A stretch of 50,771 bases of DNA from Acidobacteriaceae bacterium (GCA_025355505.1 JANXZM010000103.1:1-50771); one strand, 5' to 3'. Shown: positions 19,107 to 27,752, counted from the first letter of the stretch. Notes: generated from the letters alone by a model not told the origin. Numbers and translations are program-made.

Positions 19107-20078
19107 TCAGGCCGAAAGTTGCGACGTCGGAATCTGCAACGCCTGGTTCCGGAGCCCTTCGAAGAGGATACTACTGAGGTAACGCTCGCCGAACGAGGGC
19201 AGAATCACAACAATCAATTTTCCGGCATTTTCAGGACGGCGCGCCACCTTTAATGCCGCAACCACGGCCGCGCCCGAAGAGATGCCCACCAGCAGACCCT
19301 CTTCAAGCGGGAGCCGCCGCGCCATGTCAATGGCCTCGTCATTGGTCACGGTGATGACCTCGTCAAGGTAATCCCGGCGCAGGATGCTGGGAACAAAACC
19401 GCCGCCGATTCCCTGAATCTTGTGCGGCGCCGGCGTTCCGCCGGAAAGCACAGCGCTATCTGCCGGCTCCACCGCCACCGCCTTGAACGACGGCTTCTTG
19501 GGCTTGATGTATTCGCAGATGCCGGTTATGGTTCCGCCGGTACCGACACCGGCGACTAGAAAATCGACGCGCCCGTCGGTGTCATCCCAAATCTCGGGAC
19601 CGGTGGTTTCGAAGTGAATCTTCGGATTCGCCGGGTTGTCAAATTGCTGGAGCATGTAGGCGTCTGGAGTGTTCGCAAGCAATTCTTCGGCTTTCAGAAT
19701 CGCCCCCTTCATGCCCCGAGGACCGGGCGTAAGCACGATCTCGGCGCCAAACGCGAGCAGCAGCACGCGCCGCTCCAGGCTCATGGTCTCAGGCATGGTG
19801 AGGATAAGCTTGTAACCCCTCACAGCCGCTACGAAAGCCAGAGCGATCCCGGTGTTGCCGCTGGTCGGCTCGATCAGAACGGTTTTGCCGGGCTGAATCC
19901 TGCCGGCACTCTCGGCATCGGCAATCATGCTTACACCGATCCGGTCTTTTACGCTGGCCACGGGATTCTGGCTTTCCAGCTTCGCCACAACTTCGGCAAC
20001 TGCGCCTTGCGTAACCCGGTTCAGGCGCACCAGCGGCGTGTGGCCGATTAGTTCGGTTACATCCTTTGCGATTTTCAT
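19107..20078 (-). CDS. cysK: cysteine synthase A (O-acetylserine sulfhydrylase)
   Basis: This PLP enzyme converts O-acetylserine and sulfide to cysteine. At 323 aa it has normal length. The PLP lysine is in [11 protein letters not shown] (K43-44 region), the substrate loop is [10 protein letters not shown], and the phosphate-binding loop is [10 protein letters not shown]. It is first in the cysK-cysE operon. A sulfide source is suggested by general sulfur assimilation; no cys or sat genes are in this window. The upstream region (20079-20160) has AT-rich segments but no promoter I can defend. Confidence 0.97.
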   Translation of the reverse strand: MKIAKDVTELIGHTPLVRLNRVTQGAVAEVVAKLESQNPVASVKDRIGVSMIADAESAGRIQPGKTVLIEPTSGNTGIALAFVAAVRGYKLILTMPETMSLERRVLLLAFGAEIVLTPGPRGMKGAILKAEELLANTPDAYMLQQFDNPANPKIHFETTGPEIWDDTDGRVDFLVAGVGTGGTITGICEYIKPKKPSFKAVAVEPADSAVLSGGTPAPHKIQGIGGGFVPSILRRDYLDEVITVTNDEAIDMARRLPLEEGLLVGISSGAAVVAALKVARRPENAGKLIVVILPSFGERYLSSILFEGLRNQALQIPTSQLSA

Positions 20079-20435
20079 AGATTTGCGGTTTTATGGACCG
20101 GATTTAACACCATTACTTCTAGTACGACAGTGTTACAAAAACCAGCGAATTTGTGGGTGTTTATAAAATCTCCCGGAAAAGTGGGCCTTCGGGAAATCGA
20201 CCCTAGCCATCAGGCGGCTGAACTTACGCTCGCAAGTTGCTTATTATCAGCACTATGCAAGCTTGTAACGCTGTAGCGCCAGCAGTCTAAGGGGCGCGGG
20301 CTTCAGCTACGTCCCTTTTCTTGTGTGGGGACGTGGCTTTACCGCCGCCCAAGGGGCGACGTGTCGACGTCTACGTGATTCTGGAATGGGGTACGGCGAT
20401 TGTGAACTTGGTACTAGCGCTGTGCTGCTAAACAG
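20079..20435. other. gene-free stretch, 357 bp
   Basis: Region between the cysK start and the downstream end of the zinc-ribbon gene. It carries the cysK promoter region and otherwise nothing recognisable. A plus-strand open frame beginning at 20323 runs across the zinc-ribbon gene and has no family features. Confidence 0.5.
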
Positions 20436-20639
20436 TCATGCGTGTTCGGCTGTCTTTGACCGTCCGCGCTTGTCTTCGCGAAGTTGCGCTGCTGTAAAGG
20501 CGGAGCCGCAAGTGCCGCATCTCCAGCTTGTAAATGCGCTGGTCACCAAGCTTGTCCCATCATTATTCGTCTGGGATTGGTTGGCACGCACCGCCAGAAC
20601 CAACTCACCGCCGCACTCCGAACATTCACGTTTTTGCAT
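20436..20639 (-). CDS. small zinc-ribbon protein, 67 aa
   Basis: The protein has two CxxC knuckles, CSECGG (residues 6-11) and CGTCGSAF (41-48), spaced as in zinc ribbons. A Thr/Ser-rich middle and a basic C-terminal tail (REDKRGRSK) follow the usual pattern of acidobacterial mini zinc-ribbon proteins. No function is known to me. It starts the accessory island. Two palindromes lie upstream of its start (20740-20753 and 20796-20814). Both have counterparts upstream of other small zinc-knuckle genes in the window. Confidence 0.72.
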   Translation of the reverse strand: MQKRECSECGGELVLAVRANQSQTNNDGTSLVTSAFTSWRCGTCGSAFTAAQLREDKRGRSKTAEHA

Positions 20640-20739
20640 AGCCCTCGTCGAAGACTCGCCAAAGAAAGAACCGGTCGCCGAGCCGCAGCGCCGTTGTGGT
20701 CTGCTCCTATTACTATGGCACAGATATCCGGGAACAACT

Positions 20740-20753
20740 GGTCAATATTGACC
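20740..20753. promoter_or_regulatory. perfect 14-bp palindrome GGTCAATATTGACC
   Basis: Candidate operator about 101 bp upstream of the zinc-ribbon gene start at 20639. A close relative (CTGGTCAATTGTGACCAG) lies at 31456-31473, 33 bp upstream of another small zinc-knuckle gene. Confidence 0.5.
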
Positions 20754-20795
20754 GACACGAAAAAACGATCAGGCCCGCAATCTTACTTTCCGCAA

Positions 20796-20814
20796 GTGAG
20801 CTATCTTGCTCAGA
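20796..20814. promoter_or_regulatory. inverted repeat GTGAGC-TATCTT-GCTCAGA
   Basis: Near-palindrome (GAGC...GCTC) about 157 bp upstream of the zinc-ribbon gene at 20639. Almost the same sequence occurs at 28688-28706, about 155 bp upstream of the zinc-ribbon gene at 28861. Confidence 0.45.
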
Positions 20815-21094
20815 CGCAAAAAATTCGCACCTGTCATTCTTATTCCACTGAGTGTGTAGACGGAGCTGCGACCGCTGATTCGTAGGTCTCAGGTTTAGGT
20901 CGCCGCGGATCAGGTCATCGCATCACCGTGAAGCGGCCGCATCCAGCCCGTCAGCATTCTTCATCCGTGTGTACGCCGCAAAACCCTGCGGCGAGACACG
21001 ATTCGACCCTGAAAAGTCTCGTACATCGAACTTGGGACAACACCTCCAGGCGGATGAGAGGCGTTAGCCCGGGAAACAAGGACGGTCAACAATC

Positions 21095-21328
21095 ATGCCT
21101 CTCATTCAACTGCTGGAAGTTCTCATCGTGGCGGGTGTCCTCCTGTGACTGGTGAATCGTTTCATTCCCATGCAGGGAACCATCAAGTCAATTCTGAACG
21201 GCGTCGTGGTCATTTCGGTGGGTCTGTGGCTGCTGAATGTCTTTGGACTCTTCCATTCGATTTCCCGGATCCACATTGGCACGCAAAGAAGACAACTTTT
21301 CCGGCCGGCAGCAGAACCGGAGAGTTGA
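21095..21328 (+). pseudogene. small two-helix membrane protein (Thivi_2564-like), TGA in place of a Trp codon
   Basis: From ATG 21095 the frame reads MPLIQLLEVLIVAGVLL, then TGA (21146-21148), then LVNRFIPMQGTIKSILNG, VVVISVGLWLLNVFGLF and onward to a stop at 21326. The two halves are in the same frame and together match a common small membrane protein type (Thivi_2564-like). In that type a Trp precedes LVNRFIPM, so a single TGG-to-TGA change would explain the break. The rest stays open for 59 codons. Either this is a recent pseudogene or a sequencing error, or, less likely, it is a readthrough codon. No other gene here uses internal TGA. Confidence 0.65.
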
Positions 21329-21414
21329 ACTTCTCGTCTTTGGCGAAGTCATTGGCAGCGCGGTCAACGCGACCACCGGAAACTTGCGCTAGAGCAAGCG
21401 TACCTTATGCATGA

Positions 21415-21568
21415 TCTGATTCAGTCCGGTTGGCAAGACTGGATGCTCGGAAGGGGCGACCCTCGGCGGCTAAAGCCGCTTGCGTGGCGGGTTCTAACGG
21501 CATGGCTAAAGCTAAAACCATGCCCCTTCAAAACTGTCCGGCAACCAACTTGATCAGAGTTTCCCTAA
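21415..21568 (+). repeat. 154-bp direct repeat, copy 1
   Basis: Gapless match to 27206-27359 with 8 differences (about 95% identity). Contains hairpins CGGCGGCTAAAGCCGC-like and GGCATGGCT...ACCATGCC-like. It ends just before the ribosome binding site of the Gln-rich protein gene. Confidence 0.9.
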
Positions 21569-21592
21569 GGAGCAATAAGTAATGGAGGCACT

Positions 21593-22255
21593 ATGAAAAT
21601 AATAGGAATCACCAGCACAGCCCTTCTGTCTTTGCTTCTCGGAATCGCTGCTCCTGCGCACGCACAGCACGAGCAGCAGGGCGAAAAGCAAGACCATCCC
21701 CAACAGCAGCAGAGCAAGCATGAGCAAGCCAAACCCGAAGCGGAGCATGCTCAGCGGCAACGTCAGCCGACCCAGAAGCAACAACAGCCACAGCGCGCTC
21801 AGCAACAGCAACGTCAGGATCAGAACAAGCAGTCCCAGCACCGCGCTCAGCAACAGCAACGCGGCAATCAACGACCCCAGCGCACTCGGGAACAGCAGCG
21901 TGTCGAGCGGAGCGCTTGGCAGCAGCATCGCTCACAACACTGGGATTCCGATCATCGCAGCTGGCAACAACGCGGCGGGTACAACGGCTACCGCATTCCT
22001 GACGAGCGCTTCCGTGGATTCTTTGGCCAGGGCCATGGGTTCCGCATCTACGGCCTCCCCTTCCTGGTTGTAGGCGGATATCCCCGCTTCCAATACGGCG
22101 GCTACTGGTTCAGCATGGTTGACCCGTGGCCGGAATACTGGGCGAATGACTGGTACGACACCGACTACGTCTATGTCACTTACGTCGACAACGGTTACTA
22201 TCTCTTCAACCGCAGGTATCCCAACGTCGGAATTGCCATAAGCATCTCGATGTAG
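21593..22255 (+). CDS. secreted Gln/His/Arg-rich protein, 220 aa
   Basis: Begins with a clear Sec signal peptide (residues 1-24, cleavage after AHA). A low-complexity region of Gln, Arg, His and Lys follows (about residues 25-120). A conserved-looking aromatic C-terminal domain (about 130-220) has GYRIPDERFRGFFGQGHGFRI-type segments and many Tyr/Trp. Similar exported proteins occur in Acidobacteriota, without a known role. The ATG at 21593 has an excellent GGAGG site 6 bases upstream. It follows the 154-bp repeat and precedes a DUF3309 gene with its own ribosome binding site. The basic, disordered middle could bind the cell envelope or nucleic acid; that is a guess. Confidence 0.8.
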   Translation: MKIIGITSTALLSLLLGIAAPAHAQHEQQGEKQDHPQQQQSKHEQAKPEAEHAQRQRQPTQKQQQPQRAQQQQRQDQNKQSQHRAQQQQRGNQRPQRTREQQRVERSAWQQHRSQHWDSDHRSWQQRGGYNGYRIPDERFRGFFGQGHGFRIYGLPFLVVGGYPRFQYGGYWFSMVDPWPEYWANDWYDTDYVYVTYVDNGYYLFNRRYPNVGIAISISM

Positions 22256-22321
22256 ATGTTCTACCCGGTGCAACTTCGGGAGAGGCTGCACTCCTCATGA
22301 ATTCCTGACAAGGAGCAACAC

Positions 22322-22477
22322 ATGCTTGGAACTATATTGATTGTGATTTTGATCTTAGCGCTTCTTGGGGCCCTCCCACGGTGGCCGCATAGTCGAGACT
22401 GGGGTTATTATCCGTCCGGAGGATTGGGAACGATCCTGTTGATCGTAGTCATTCTTCTGGTCCTCGGCCGCATTTGA
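22322..22477 (+). CDS. DUF3309 family small membrane protein, 51 aa
   Basis: Two hydrophobic helices (residues ~1-16 and ~33-51) flank the loop LPRWPHSRDWGYYPSGG, the hallmark of DUF3309. The family's function is unknown; members are widespread in stress or symbiosis regions. A strong AAGGAG lies 6 bases before the ATG. It is 66 bp downstream of the Gln-rich gene and is likely co-transcribed. A hairpin at 22512 may end the unit. Confidence 0.88.
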   Translation: MLGTILIVILILALLGALPRWPHSRDWGYYPSGGLGTILLIVVILLVLGRI

Positions 22478-22511
22478 CGGGAGGACAGGTCGTCAACGCC
22501 GATCACTCTTG

Positions 22512-22548
22512 GCGCGAGTCCACTCCAGGGCTCGCGCTGCTTTCTTTC
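22512..22548 (+). terminator. probable Rho-independent terminator
   Basis: Stem GCGCGAG/CTCGCGC with a 12-base loop, followed by TGCTTTCTTTCC. Located 35 bp after the DUF3309 stop. The T-tract is imperfect. Confidence 0.5.
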
Positions 22549-22613
22549 CCGCCACAGACGTTCGCAAGGGTCCGGTTGATGTGACGGGTATCGAGCCCGC
22601 GTTTACTTTACCC

Positions 22614-23636
22614 TCATTCTGTCTTAGCGCTGAAGAACCCGTTCATATCCGGAGCCCTCTTGGCAGCGCCGGGTAATTGTTCGACTCCGAGCGCTCTCAG
22701 GCTCAACCGCAGAACACTTTCGTGGTGATAGAGTTCGTCGCGGGTGGTGCCGGCGGGAGTTCGTGAACTAATGATCAGCGCCGGAATGTGGCCCCCGCCT
22801 TTTAAGTCGCGTCGCTTCGGATCGTATCTCGAATCCGCTTTCGAGCCAGTCTCACATCCTTCATCAAACAGAATTACCAGAAGCCCGCCGCGTTTGAAGG
22901 TTGGCGATTCAATCAGTGGCTCCATGTTGGCCTTCAGCCAGGTATCGGCTCCTTGCAAGGCTCGATGATCTCCACAGCCTGCCCTCTGCCGTGTCACCGC
23001 ATTGTGGTGCCCGTCGTTATACAGGTTGGGGACGATGAACGAGTAATCGGGCAGACTGTCGTGCTGTAAGTCACGGGCAAAGCTCTCAAAAGAAACAATA
23101 TTAGCCGCTTGTGAAGCTTGCCCCGGCGCAACCTTGCCCTGACGGACGCTTTCAAAATACGCGAATGGATTGTGACGCTTTACATACGGAAAGTGATCGG
23201 GACCCACGTAGCCGGCCCGTGGTATGCTTTCCGCGTATGCTTTCCATGTCTTGCCGTTCGCAGTGAGGACGCTGGCGATGTTGTCTCCCGCCACTTCCCC
23301 GGGAAATTTGTCGGCTAGATACCCGATCCAAGGCGATCTGGTGCCGCTCCGCCCCGCGGTCAAGTAGAAGTAATTGTTGATTGAGGGATGGGTGTTTGCG
23401 TAGTAGTTCGTAGCCACGCCGTACTTTGCTGCCAGCGTATTCAGGTACGGAAGATCCTTTGTGTTTCCGATTACCTCATCGTAGTTCTGGTTCTCCTCGA
23501 CGACCACGAACACGTGCTCGAAACGAGCCATCGGAGCCGGCGTGGGAGTTGCAGGAACCTCAGAAATGCCAGTCTGCTGTCGGGCGCAGGATACCCAACT
23601 CGCAGTGAGTAGAAGTAATAGCAGCCGCACTCGCAT
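22614..23636 (-). CDS. secreted phosphoesterase, AcpA/phospholipase C-like
   Basis: This 340 aa protein has an N-terminal hydrophobic leader ending in Cys17 (SWVSC); it may be a lipoprotein, although the lipobox is not canonical. The mature part opens with FEHVFVVVEENQNYDEVIGN, the metal/nucleophile-proximal motif of the acid phosphatase AcpA / phospholipase C phosphoesterase family. NTHPSINNYFYLTAG, VPNLYNDGHHNAVT and LLVILFDEGCE-like blocks follow, giving the His/Asp/Glu ligands expected of the alkaline-phosphatase-like fold. It probably releases phosphate from extracellular esters. It is convergent with the DUF3309 unit and divergent from the zinc-dependent phospholipase-like gene, so two predicted phosphoesterases are back to back. 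Confidence 0.88.
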   Translation of the reverse strand: MRVRLLLLLLTASWVSCARQQTGISEVPATPTPAPMARFEHVFVVVEENQNYDEVIGNTKDLPYLNTLAAKYGVATNYYANTHPSINNYFYLTAGRSGTRSPWIGYLADKFPGEVAGDNIASVLTANGKTWKAYAESIPRAGYVGPDHFPYVKRHNPFAYFESVRQGKVAPGQASQAANIVSFESFARDLQHDSLPDYSFIVPNLYNDGHHNAVTRQRAGCGDHRALQGADTWLKANMEPLIESPTFKRGGLLVILFDEGCETGSKADSRYDPKRRDLKGGGHIPALIISSRTPAGTTRDELYHHESVLRLSLRALGVEQLPGAAKRAPDMNGFFSAKTE

Positions 23637-23759
23637 ACTCGCCTAGCATACAGGTAGCTGGGAGGCCGGAAGTGTTCACTCTTGACCAGAATCGCAGGGG
23701 TATCAATGCCAGACTGGATTTGGAGATTTCCTTAATCGCCTGAAAGGTCTACGAAATCC

Positions 23760-25112
23760 ATGCGAAGCTCTGGTTTGACTAGCTCGCGTCTGACTAGCCC
23801 CAGGCACTCATCGCCGTCGCTCCGCGCCATAGCCGCCCATTGGCGTTTGTTGGCTACGCGTGTAGTGACACTTGTTCTCGTCGTGGTGATAGGCAGCGGC
23901 GCTTCGTTCGCTTACTCCGTTCTGACGCACGAGGAAATTGTGGATCTGCTCTGGTCTGACGAGATTCGCCCTCTGCTGCTCAAGCGATACCCCGGGCTCT
24001 CTGAGGACCAGATCAAGGAGGCGCATGCCTACGCCTACGGAGGCGCCGTCATCCAGGACCTGGGTTATTACCCTTTCGGCAGCGCGGAATTCAGTCAGCT
24101 GGTGCACTACGTTCGCAGCGGAGATTTTGTTCGTGAGATGTTGCTGGAGAGCACAGATGTTAACGAGTATGCCTTCGCCCTGGGCGCGCTGGCACACTAT
24201 GCGTCGGACATAACCGGGCACCCGGCAGTCAACCAGGCGGTGGCCATCGAGTATCCAAAGTTGCGAGCGAAGTTCGGCAAGTCGGTGAGGTATGCGCAGG
24301 ACAAGACGGCACACTTGAAAACGGAGTTCGGCTTCGACATGGTGCAGGTGGCGAAGAATCGTTACGCATCGCAGCAGTACCACGATTTCATCGGGTTTAA
24401 AGTGTCAAAGCCGCTGCTGGAGCGAGCCTTCCCGGTGGTATACGGATTGGACTTGAAAGATGTGCTCGCCCATGAGGATCTCGCCATTGGCTCCTATCGC
24501 TTCTCGGTCAGCCGGCTGATCCCGCAAATGACCCAGGTCGCGCTACAGACCCGTAAGAAAGACATGATGCGCGAGCGGTCCGACTTCGCGAAGAAAAAAT
24601 TCCTGTACCGTCTTTCGCGCGGCGCCTACGAGAAGGAGTGGGGGAAGGACTACACCAAGCCTGGATTCGGAACCCGGATCCTTTCAACCCTCTTGCGCTA
24701 CATGCCGAGAATCGGTCCCTTCAAGGGGCTGGGCTTCAAGAACCCGACTCCGCAGACCGAGGACATGTATTTCAAGAGCATCAATTCGACCGTCGATCAA
24801 TACCGGATCTTCCTGCACGCAGTGGGCACGGACTCGCTCCTGCTTCCCAACCGTGATTTTGATAGTGGCCAGGCGACCCAGGCGGCGGAATACTCGCTCA
24901 CCGACGACACCTACGCAAAGTTGCTGGGGCAATTGTCGAGCCACAAGTTCGAGCGGACGACTCCGGACCTGCGCACCAACATTCTCGACTTTTATTCCAA
25001 CTTGGCGGCTTCGATCGAGACGAAAAAAGATCAGGATGATTGGAAAAACGTGTTGACGGAGCTGGACCAACTGAAGGCGATGACTCCGGTTCCGACTGGC
25101 CCTGCACGGTGA
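23760..25112 (+). CDS. zinc-dependent phospholipase C family protein
   Basis: The 450 aa protein has a signal-anchor or signal peptide (about residues 28-51, RVVTLVLVVVIGSGASFA). The Zn-dependent PLC-like helical domain follows: YSVLTHEEIVDLLW, AYAYGGAVIQDLGYYPFG, and ALGALAHYASDITGHPAVN. These carry His and Asp residues in the order expected for the three-zinc site. The C-terminal half (about 260-450) is basic and helical and I recognise no domain in it. If active it would cleave phospholipid head groups outside the cytoplasm. It is divergently transcribed from the AcpA-like phosphoesterase (123-bp spacer). Confidence 0.82.
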   Translation: MRSSGLTSSRLTSPRHSSPSLRAIAAHWRLLATRVVTLVLVVVIGSGASFAYSVLTHEEIVDLLWSDEIRPLLLKRYPGLSEDQIKEAHAYAYGGAVIQDLGYYPFGSAEFSQLVHYVRSGDFVREMLLESTDVNEYAFALGALAHYASDITGHPAVNQAVAIEYPKLRAKFGKSVRYAQDKTAHLKTEFGFDMVQVAKNRYASQQYHDFIGFKVSKPLLERAFPVVYGLDLKDVLAHEDLAIGSYRFSVSRLIPQMTQVALQTRKKDMMRERSDFAKKKFLYRLSRGAYEKEWGKDYTKPGFGTRILSTLLRYMPRIGPFKGLGFKNPTPQTEDMYFKSINSTVDQYRIFLHAVGTDSLLLPNRDFDSGQATQAAEYSLTDDTYAKLLGQLSSHKFERTTPDLRTNILDFYSNLAASIETKKDQDDWKNVLTELDQLKAMTPVPTGPAR

Positions 25113-25157
25113 CGCCCGAGCTTTTCAGGGCACGTCCGCGCGACCCATCGAAAACTG

Positions 25158-25367
25158 CTAGGCGCTAACCCGTACGGATACTAACTCTGGGTTGCAGTGG
25201 GAATTTTGCATGGATTTGACCGCGTCTTCCGCTGTAAATCTCCCCATCACCAGGGCCAGCTTGCGGTTGGTTGTCGTCTGGATGGGAACCTTATCAACCC
25301 GCAGCACGTATTGCGGGGCGTGAGCGCCGCCGCGGTTGACCTTCACAACAAATTTGATGTTTTTCAT
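25158..25367 (-). CDS. small hypothetical protein, 69 aa
   Basis: The frame opens further upstream, but the ATG at 25367 follows GGAAGGA at ideal spacing and begins a compact basic protein (MKNIKFVVKVNRGG...). It has no membrane segment, and one Cys near the end (NSHCNPE). The segment QTTTNRKLALVMGRFTAEDAV suggests a small alpha/beta fold. I do not recognise the family. Its upstream region (25485-25562) resembles the region upstream of the SYLF gene. Confidence 0.65.
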   Translation of the reverse strand: MKNIKFVVKVNRGGAHAPQYVLRVDKVPIQTTTNRKLALVMGRFTAEDAVKSMQNSHCNPELVSVRVSA

Positions 25368-25484
25368 GATTCCTTCCAGGTTCTTGGATCTTCTTATCGC
25401 TGCCAACGCGAACCTTGATCTGCTTGGGTTTGGCGTCGGAAAGATTCCCAGCGGATCAACAAGTGTCAACACTCAGACTTCTCC

Positions 25485-25562
25485 CCAGAGGAATCAAAGG
25501 GGAGACACTTTCCAGTTAGGCTAACTTAGTTCAGAGGACCTGAAAGAGTAAGAAAACGTACT
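25485..25562 (-). promoter_or_regulatory. upstream region shared with the SYLF gene, copy A
   Basis: About 65-70 bp that align with 28495-28570, with a conserved core reading CTTAGnTCAGAGnACCTGAA and then AGAG on the plus strand. It lies between the divergent hypothetical (25367) and SagB-like (25622) genes. Candidate shared promoter or leader. Confidence 0.45.
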
Positions 25563-25621
25563 TGCTCAAGATCAATGTTAGGCTTGTGCACTACCATTGT
25601 CAAGTTTTCCATACCAGTCCA

Positions 25622-27199
25622 ATGCCCAACCACCTCAACTCCGAAGCTGCCTGGAATTACCACGAAGCTACCAAGCATTCCTACACCAGCGTTCGCACCA
25701 ACCCGCATTTCCTGGACTTTGGCAACCAGCCCCTGCCATTCAAGATCTACCCTACGCTGGAGCCATCGCGCATGCCCACCGAGGTTCGCCAGACAGGCGT
25801 CGCCGCCCTTTCTGCGATCACCGGTGGCGTCCCCGCCCAGCCCCCCCTCCAGAGCAATACAGCGCCGGATTTTGAGGCTGTGGCCCAACTCCTGTACCTT
25901 TCCGCAGGCATCACCCGGCAGAGAAAATATGCAGGCGGAGAAATCTATTTTCGCGCCGCCGCCTGCACGGGTGCGCTCTACGAGGTCAAGCTCTATCTGT
26001 GTTGCGGCGACCTCGCGAACCTTCAGGCGGGCGTCTATCACTTCGCCCCTGCCGAGTTCGGCCTGCGCCGGCTGCGCGCCGGAGACTATCGCAGCGTCCT
26101 GGTCGAGGCCACTGGCGGTGAGCCCGCCATCGCTCAGGCACCGCTAATCATCGTCTGCACCTGCACCTACTGGCGCAATGCCTGGAAGTATCAGGCTCGC
26201 ACCTACCGCCATTTCGGCTGGGACAACGGCACGCTGCTCGCCAACCTGCTGGCCGTCGCCACCGCCCTGGGCCTGCCCGCAAGGGTCGTGTGCGGCTTTG
26301 TGGACGCGACGGTGAACGGCCTGCTGGATATCGATGCCCAGCGCGAGGTGGCCTTCTCCTTGGTCGCCCTCGGTCACAACTCCGCCCTTTCCGCGGACAC
26401 CGCTCCGCGAGTGCTTCCGGAGATCTCCACCCTCGGACTCGAAACTGTCCCGCTCTCTCGGGACGAGACTGACTATCCCCTCATGCGCGAAATGCACGCC
26501 GCCTCTTCACTGGATTCGGCGGAGGAAGTTGCAACATGGCGCGAACGTATACCGCCGGGGAGCGCCGAAATGACTAAATTCCCGCCGCCCGCCGGACCAG
26601 TCGCCAATCTCCAGCCTCTATCCGACGCGGAAATGGCTCGTGACCCGATCGAGCAGGTCATCCTGCGTCGCGGCTCCAGCCGCCAGTTTGCGCGCACCCC
26701 GATCAGCCTGGCGCAGCTTTCGACAATCCTTGACCGAGCGACCCGCGGTATATCCGCTGACTTCCTCGATCCCATGGGATCTCAATTGAACCACCTCTAC
26801 CTGATTGTGCATGCCGTCGAGGGTCTCGAGTCTGGAGCCTACGTCTTCCACCGCGACCGTGGAGTGATCGAGTGTCTAAAGCATGGAAATTTTCGCGACC
26901 AGGCTGGCTACCTCGGACTGGAGCAGCAGTTGCCTGCCGACGCCGCCGTGGACATTTTCTTTCTGGCAGACATGCAGCCTATATTCGATCGCTTTGGGAA
27001 TCGGGGATATCGTGCCGTACAGCTTGAAGCCGGCATCCTCGGCGGCAAGCTCTACCTGGCGGCCTACGCCCAGCGTCTGGGCGCCACCGGCCTCACCTTT
27101 TACGACGACAACGTGACCCGCTTCTTCTCCCCACATGCCGAAGGCAAGAGCGCCATATTCCTGGTGGCCGTGGGCAACAGCGTCAAACGCCAACCCTAG
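25622..27199 (+). CDS. SagB/ThcOx-type dehydrogenase with two nitroreductase-like domains
   Basis: This 525 aa flavoenzyme-like protein is a tandem of two nitroreductase-fold halves. The first half (about 60-255) contains GEIYFRAAACTGALYEVKLYL and the DNGTLLANLLAVATALGLPARVVCGF segment. The second half (about 320-520) contains SSRQFARTPISLAQLSTIL and AVQLEAGILGGKLYLAAYAQRLGATGLTFYDD. It opens with AAWNYHEATKHSY, typical of SagB-like proteins. An in-frame ATG at 25562 exists, but family alignment supports ATG 25622. SagB enzymes oxidise azolines in RiPP toxins, yet no YcaO, SagC or precursor gene is seen nearby, so a stand-alone FMN oxidoreductase role is more likely. The C-terminal end runs into copy 2 of the 154-bp repeat. 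Confidence 0.85.
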   Translation: MPNHLNSEAAWNYHEATKHSYTSVRTNPHFLDFGNQPLPFKIYPTLEPSRMPTEVRQTGVAALSAITGGVPAQPPLQSNTAPDFEAVAQLLYLSAGITRQRKYAGGEIYFRAAACTGALYEVKLYLCCGDLANLQAGVYHFAPAEFGLRRLRAGDYRSVLVEATGGEPAIAQAPLIIVCTCTYWRNAWKYQARTYRHFGWDNGTLLANLLAVATALGLPARVVCGFVDATVNGLLDIDAQREVAFSLVALGHNSALSADTAPRVLPEISTLGLETVPLSRDETDYPLMREMHAASSLDSAEEVATWRERIPPGSAEMTKFPPPAGPVANLQPLSDAEMARDPIEQVILRRGSSRQFARTPISLAQLSTILDRATRGISADFLDPMGSQLNHLYLIVHAVEGLESGAYVFHRDRGVIECLKHGNFRDQAGYLGLEQQLPADAAVDIFFLADMQPIFDRFGNRGYRAVQLEAGILGGKLYLAAYAQRLGATGLTFYDDNVTRFFSPHAEGKSAIFLVAVGNSVKRQP

Positions 27200-27205
27200 G
27201 GATTA

Positions 27206-27359
27206 TCTGATTCAGTCAGGTTGGCAAGACTGGATGCTCGGAAGGGGCGACCCTCGGCGGCTAAAGCCGCTTGTGTGGCGGGTTCTAACGGCATGGCTGA
27301 AGCTGAAGCCATGCCCCTTCAAAACTGTCCGGGAACCAATTTGAACAGAGTTTCCCTAA
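27206..27359 (+). repeat. 154-bp direct repeat, copy 2
   Basis: Starts 7 bp after the SagB-like stop. Gapless 154-bp match to 21415-21568 with 8 differences. Contains the same two hairpins. Confidence 0.9.
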
Positions 27360-27450
27360 CACTACGCCAAATATCCAATTCATTCTCATCTTGTATCTCC
27401 TCAGTGTATTGCGCTTGAACATTAAAAGGGTTCTCTCGCATTCTGGCTCT

Positions 27451-27624
27451 TTAGGCTGCGGAGTTCTTCTGGCAAGTTGCCTTAACACCCGTCAGGATCC
27501 CTAGCCCCAGCAGCACGAGCCCGCCCACAACAATCCAGTGCGTCGGTACGTGGATCAAGCTCGCGCCATAGATGAGACCGGCAATCACGGCCACAAAACC
27601 GGTTAGGTAAATTCCGAATGACAT
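27451..27624 (-). CDS. small two-helix membrane protein, 57 aa
   Basis: Reads MSFGIYLTGFVAVIAGLIYG, then ASLIHVPTHWIVVGGLVLLG, then LGILTGVKATC and a polar tail, giving two transmembrane helices separated by a short HVPTHW turn. A strong GGGAGGAG lies 7 bases upstream of the ATG. The reading frame is short but the start signal and hydrophobic pattern are convincing. Function unknown; it resembles other small membrane proteins of the island. Confidence 0.75.
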   Translation of the reverse strand: MSFGIYLTGFVAVIAGLIYGASLIHVPTHWIVVGGLVLLGLGILTGVKATCQKNSAA

Positions 27625-27752
27625 AGCAGCTCCTCCCGGCAGAACCCGGCCCTTTGCATCGCCTTTCGGGAATCAGATAAAGCTGCCCGAAACCGCTACG
27701 CGGTCCCGGTCATCGCGAATCATGTCTTACTCGCAGATGCTTATCAACTTAC

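Larger units (their letters stand above)
20640..21094. other. gene-free stretch, 455 bp, with two palindromes
   Basis: This stretch separates the minus-strand zinc-ribbon gene from the plus-strand broken membrane-protein gene. Apart from the two palindromes listed separately I see no gene. Several short frames here show no family features. Confidence 0.5.

Noticed and set aside
20323-20751. 142-codon plus-strand frame
   Set aside because: Crosses the minus-strand zinc-ribbon gene, has no ribosome binding site and no domain features.
22570-22600. tRNA T-arm-like sequence on the minus strand (CGGGCTCGATACCCG)
   Set aside because: No acceptor, D or anticodon arms can be found upstream, where the phosphoesterase gene lies. 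At most a tRNA-end remnant or chance.
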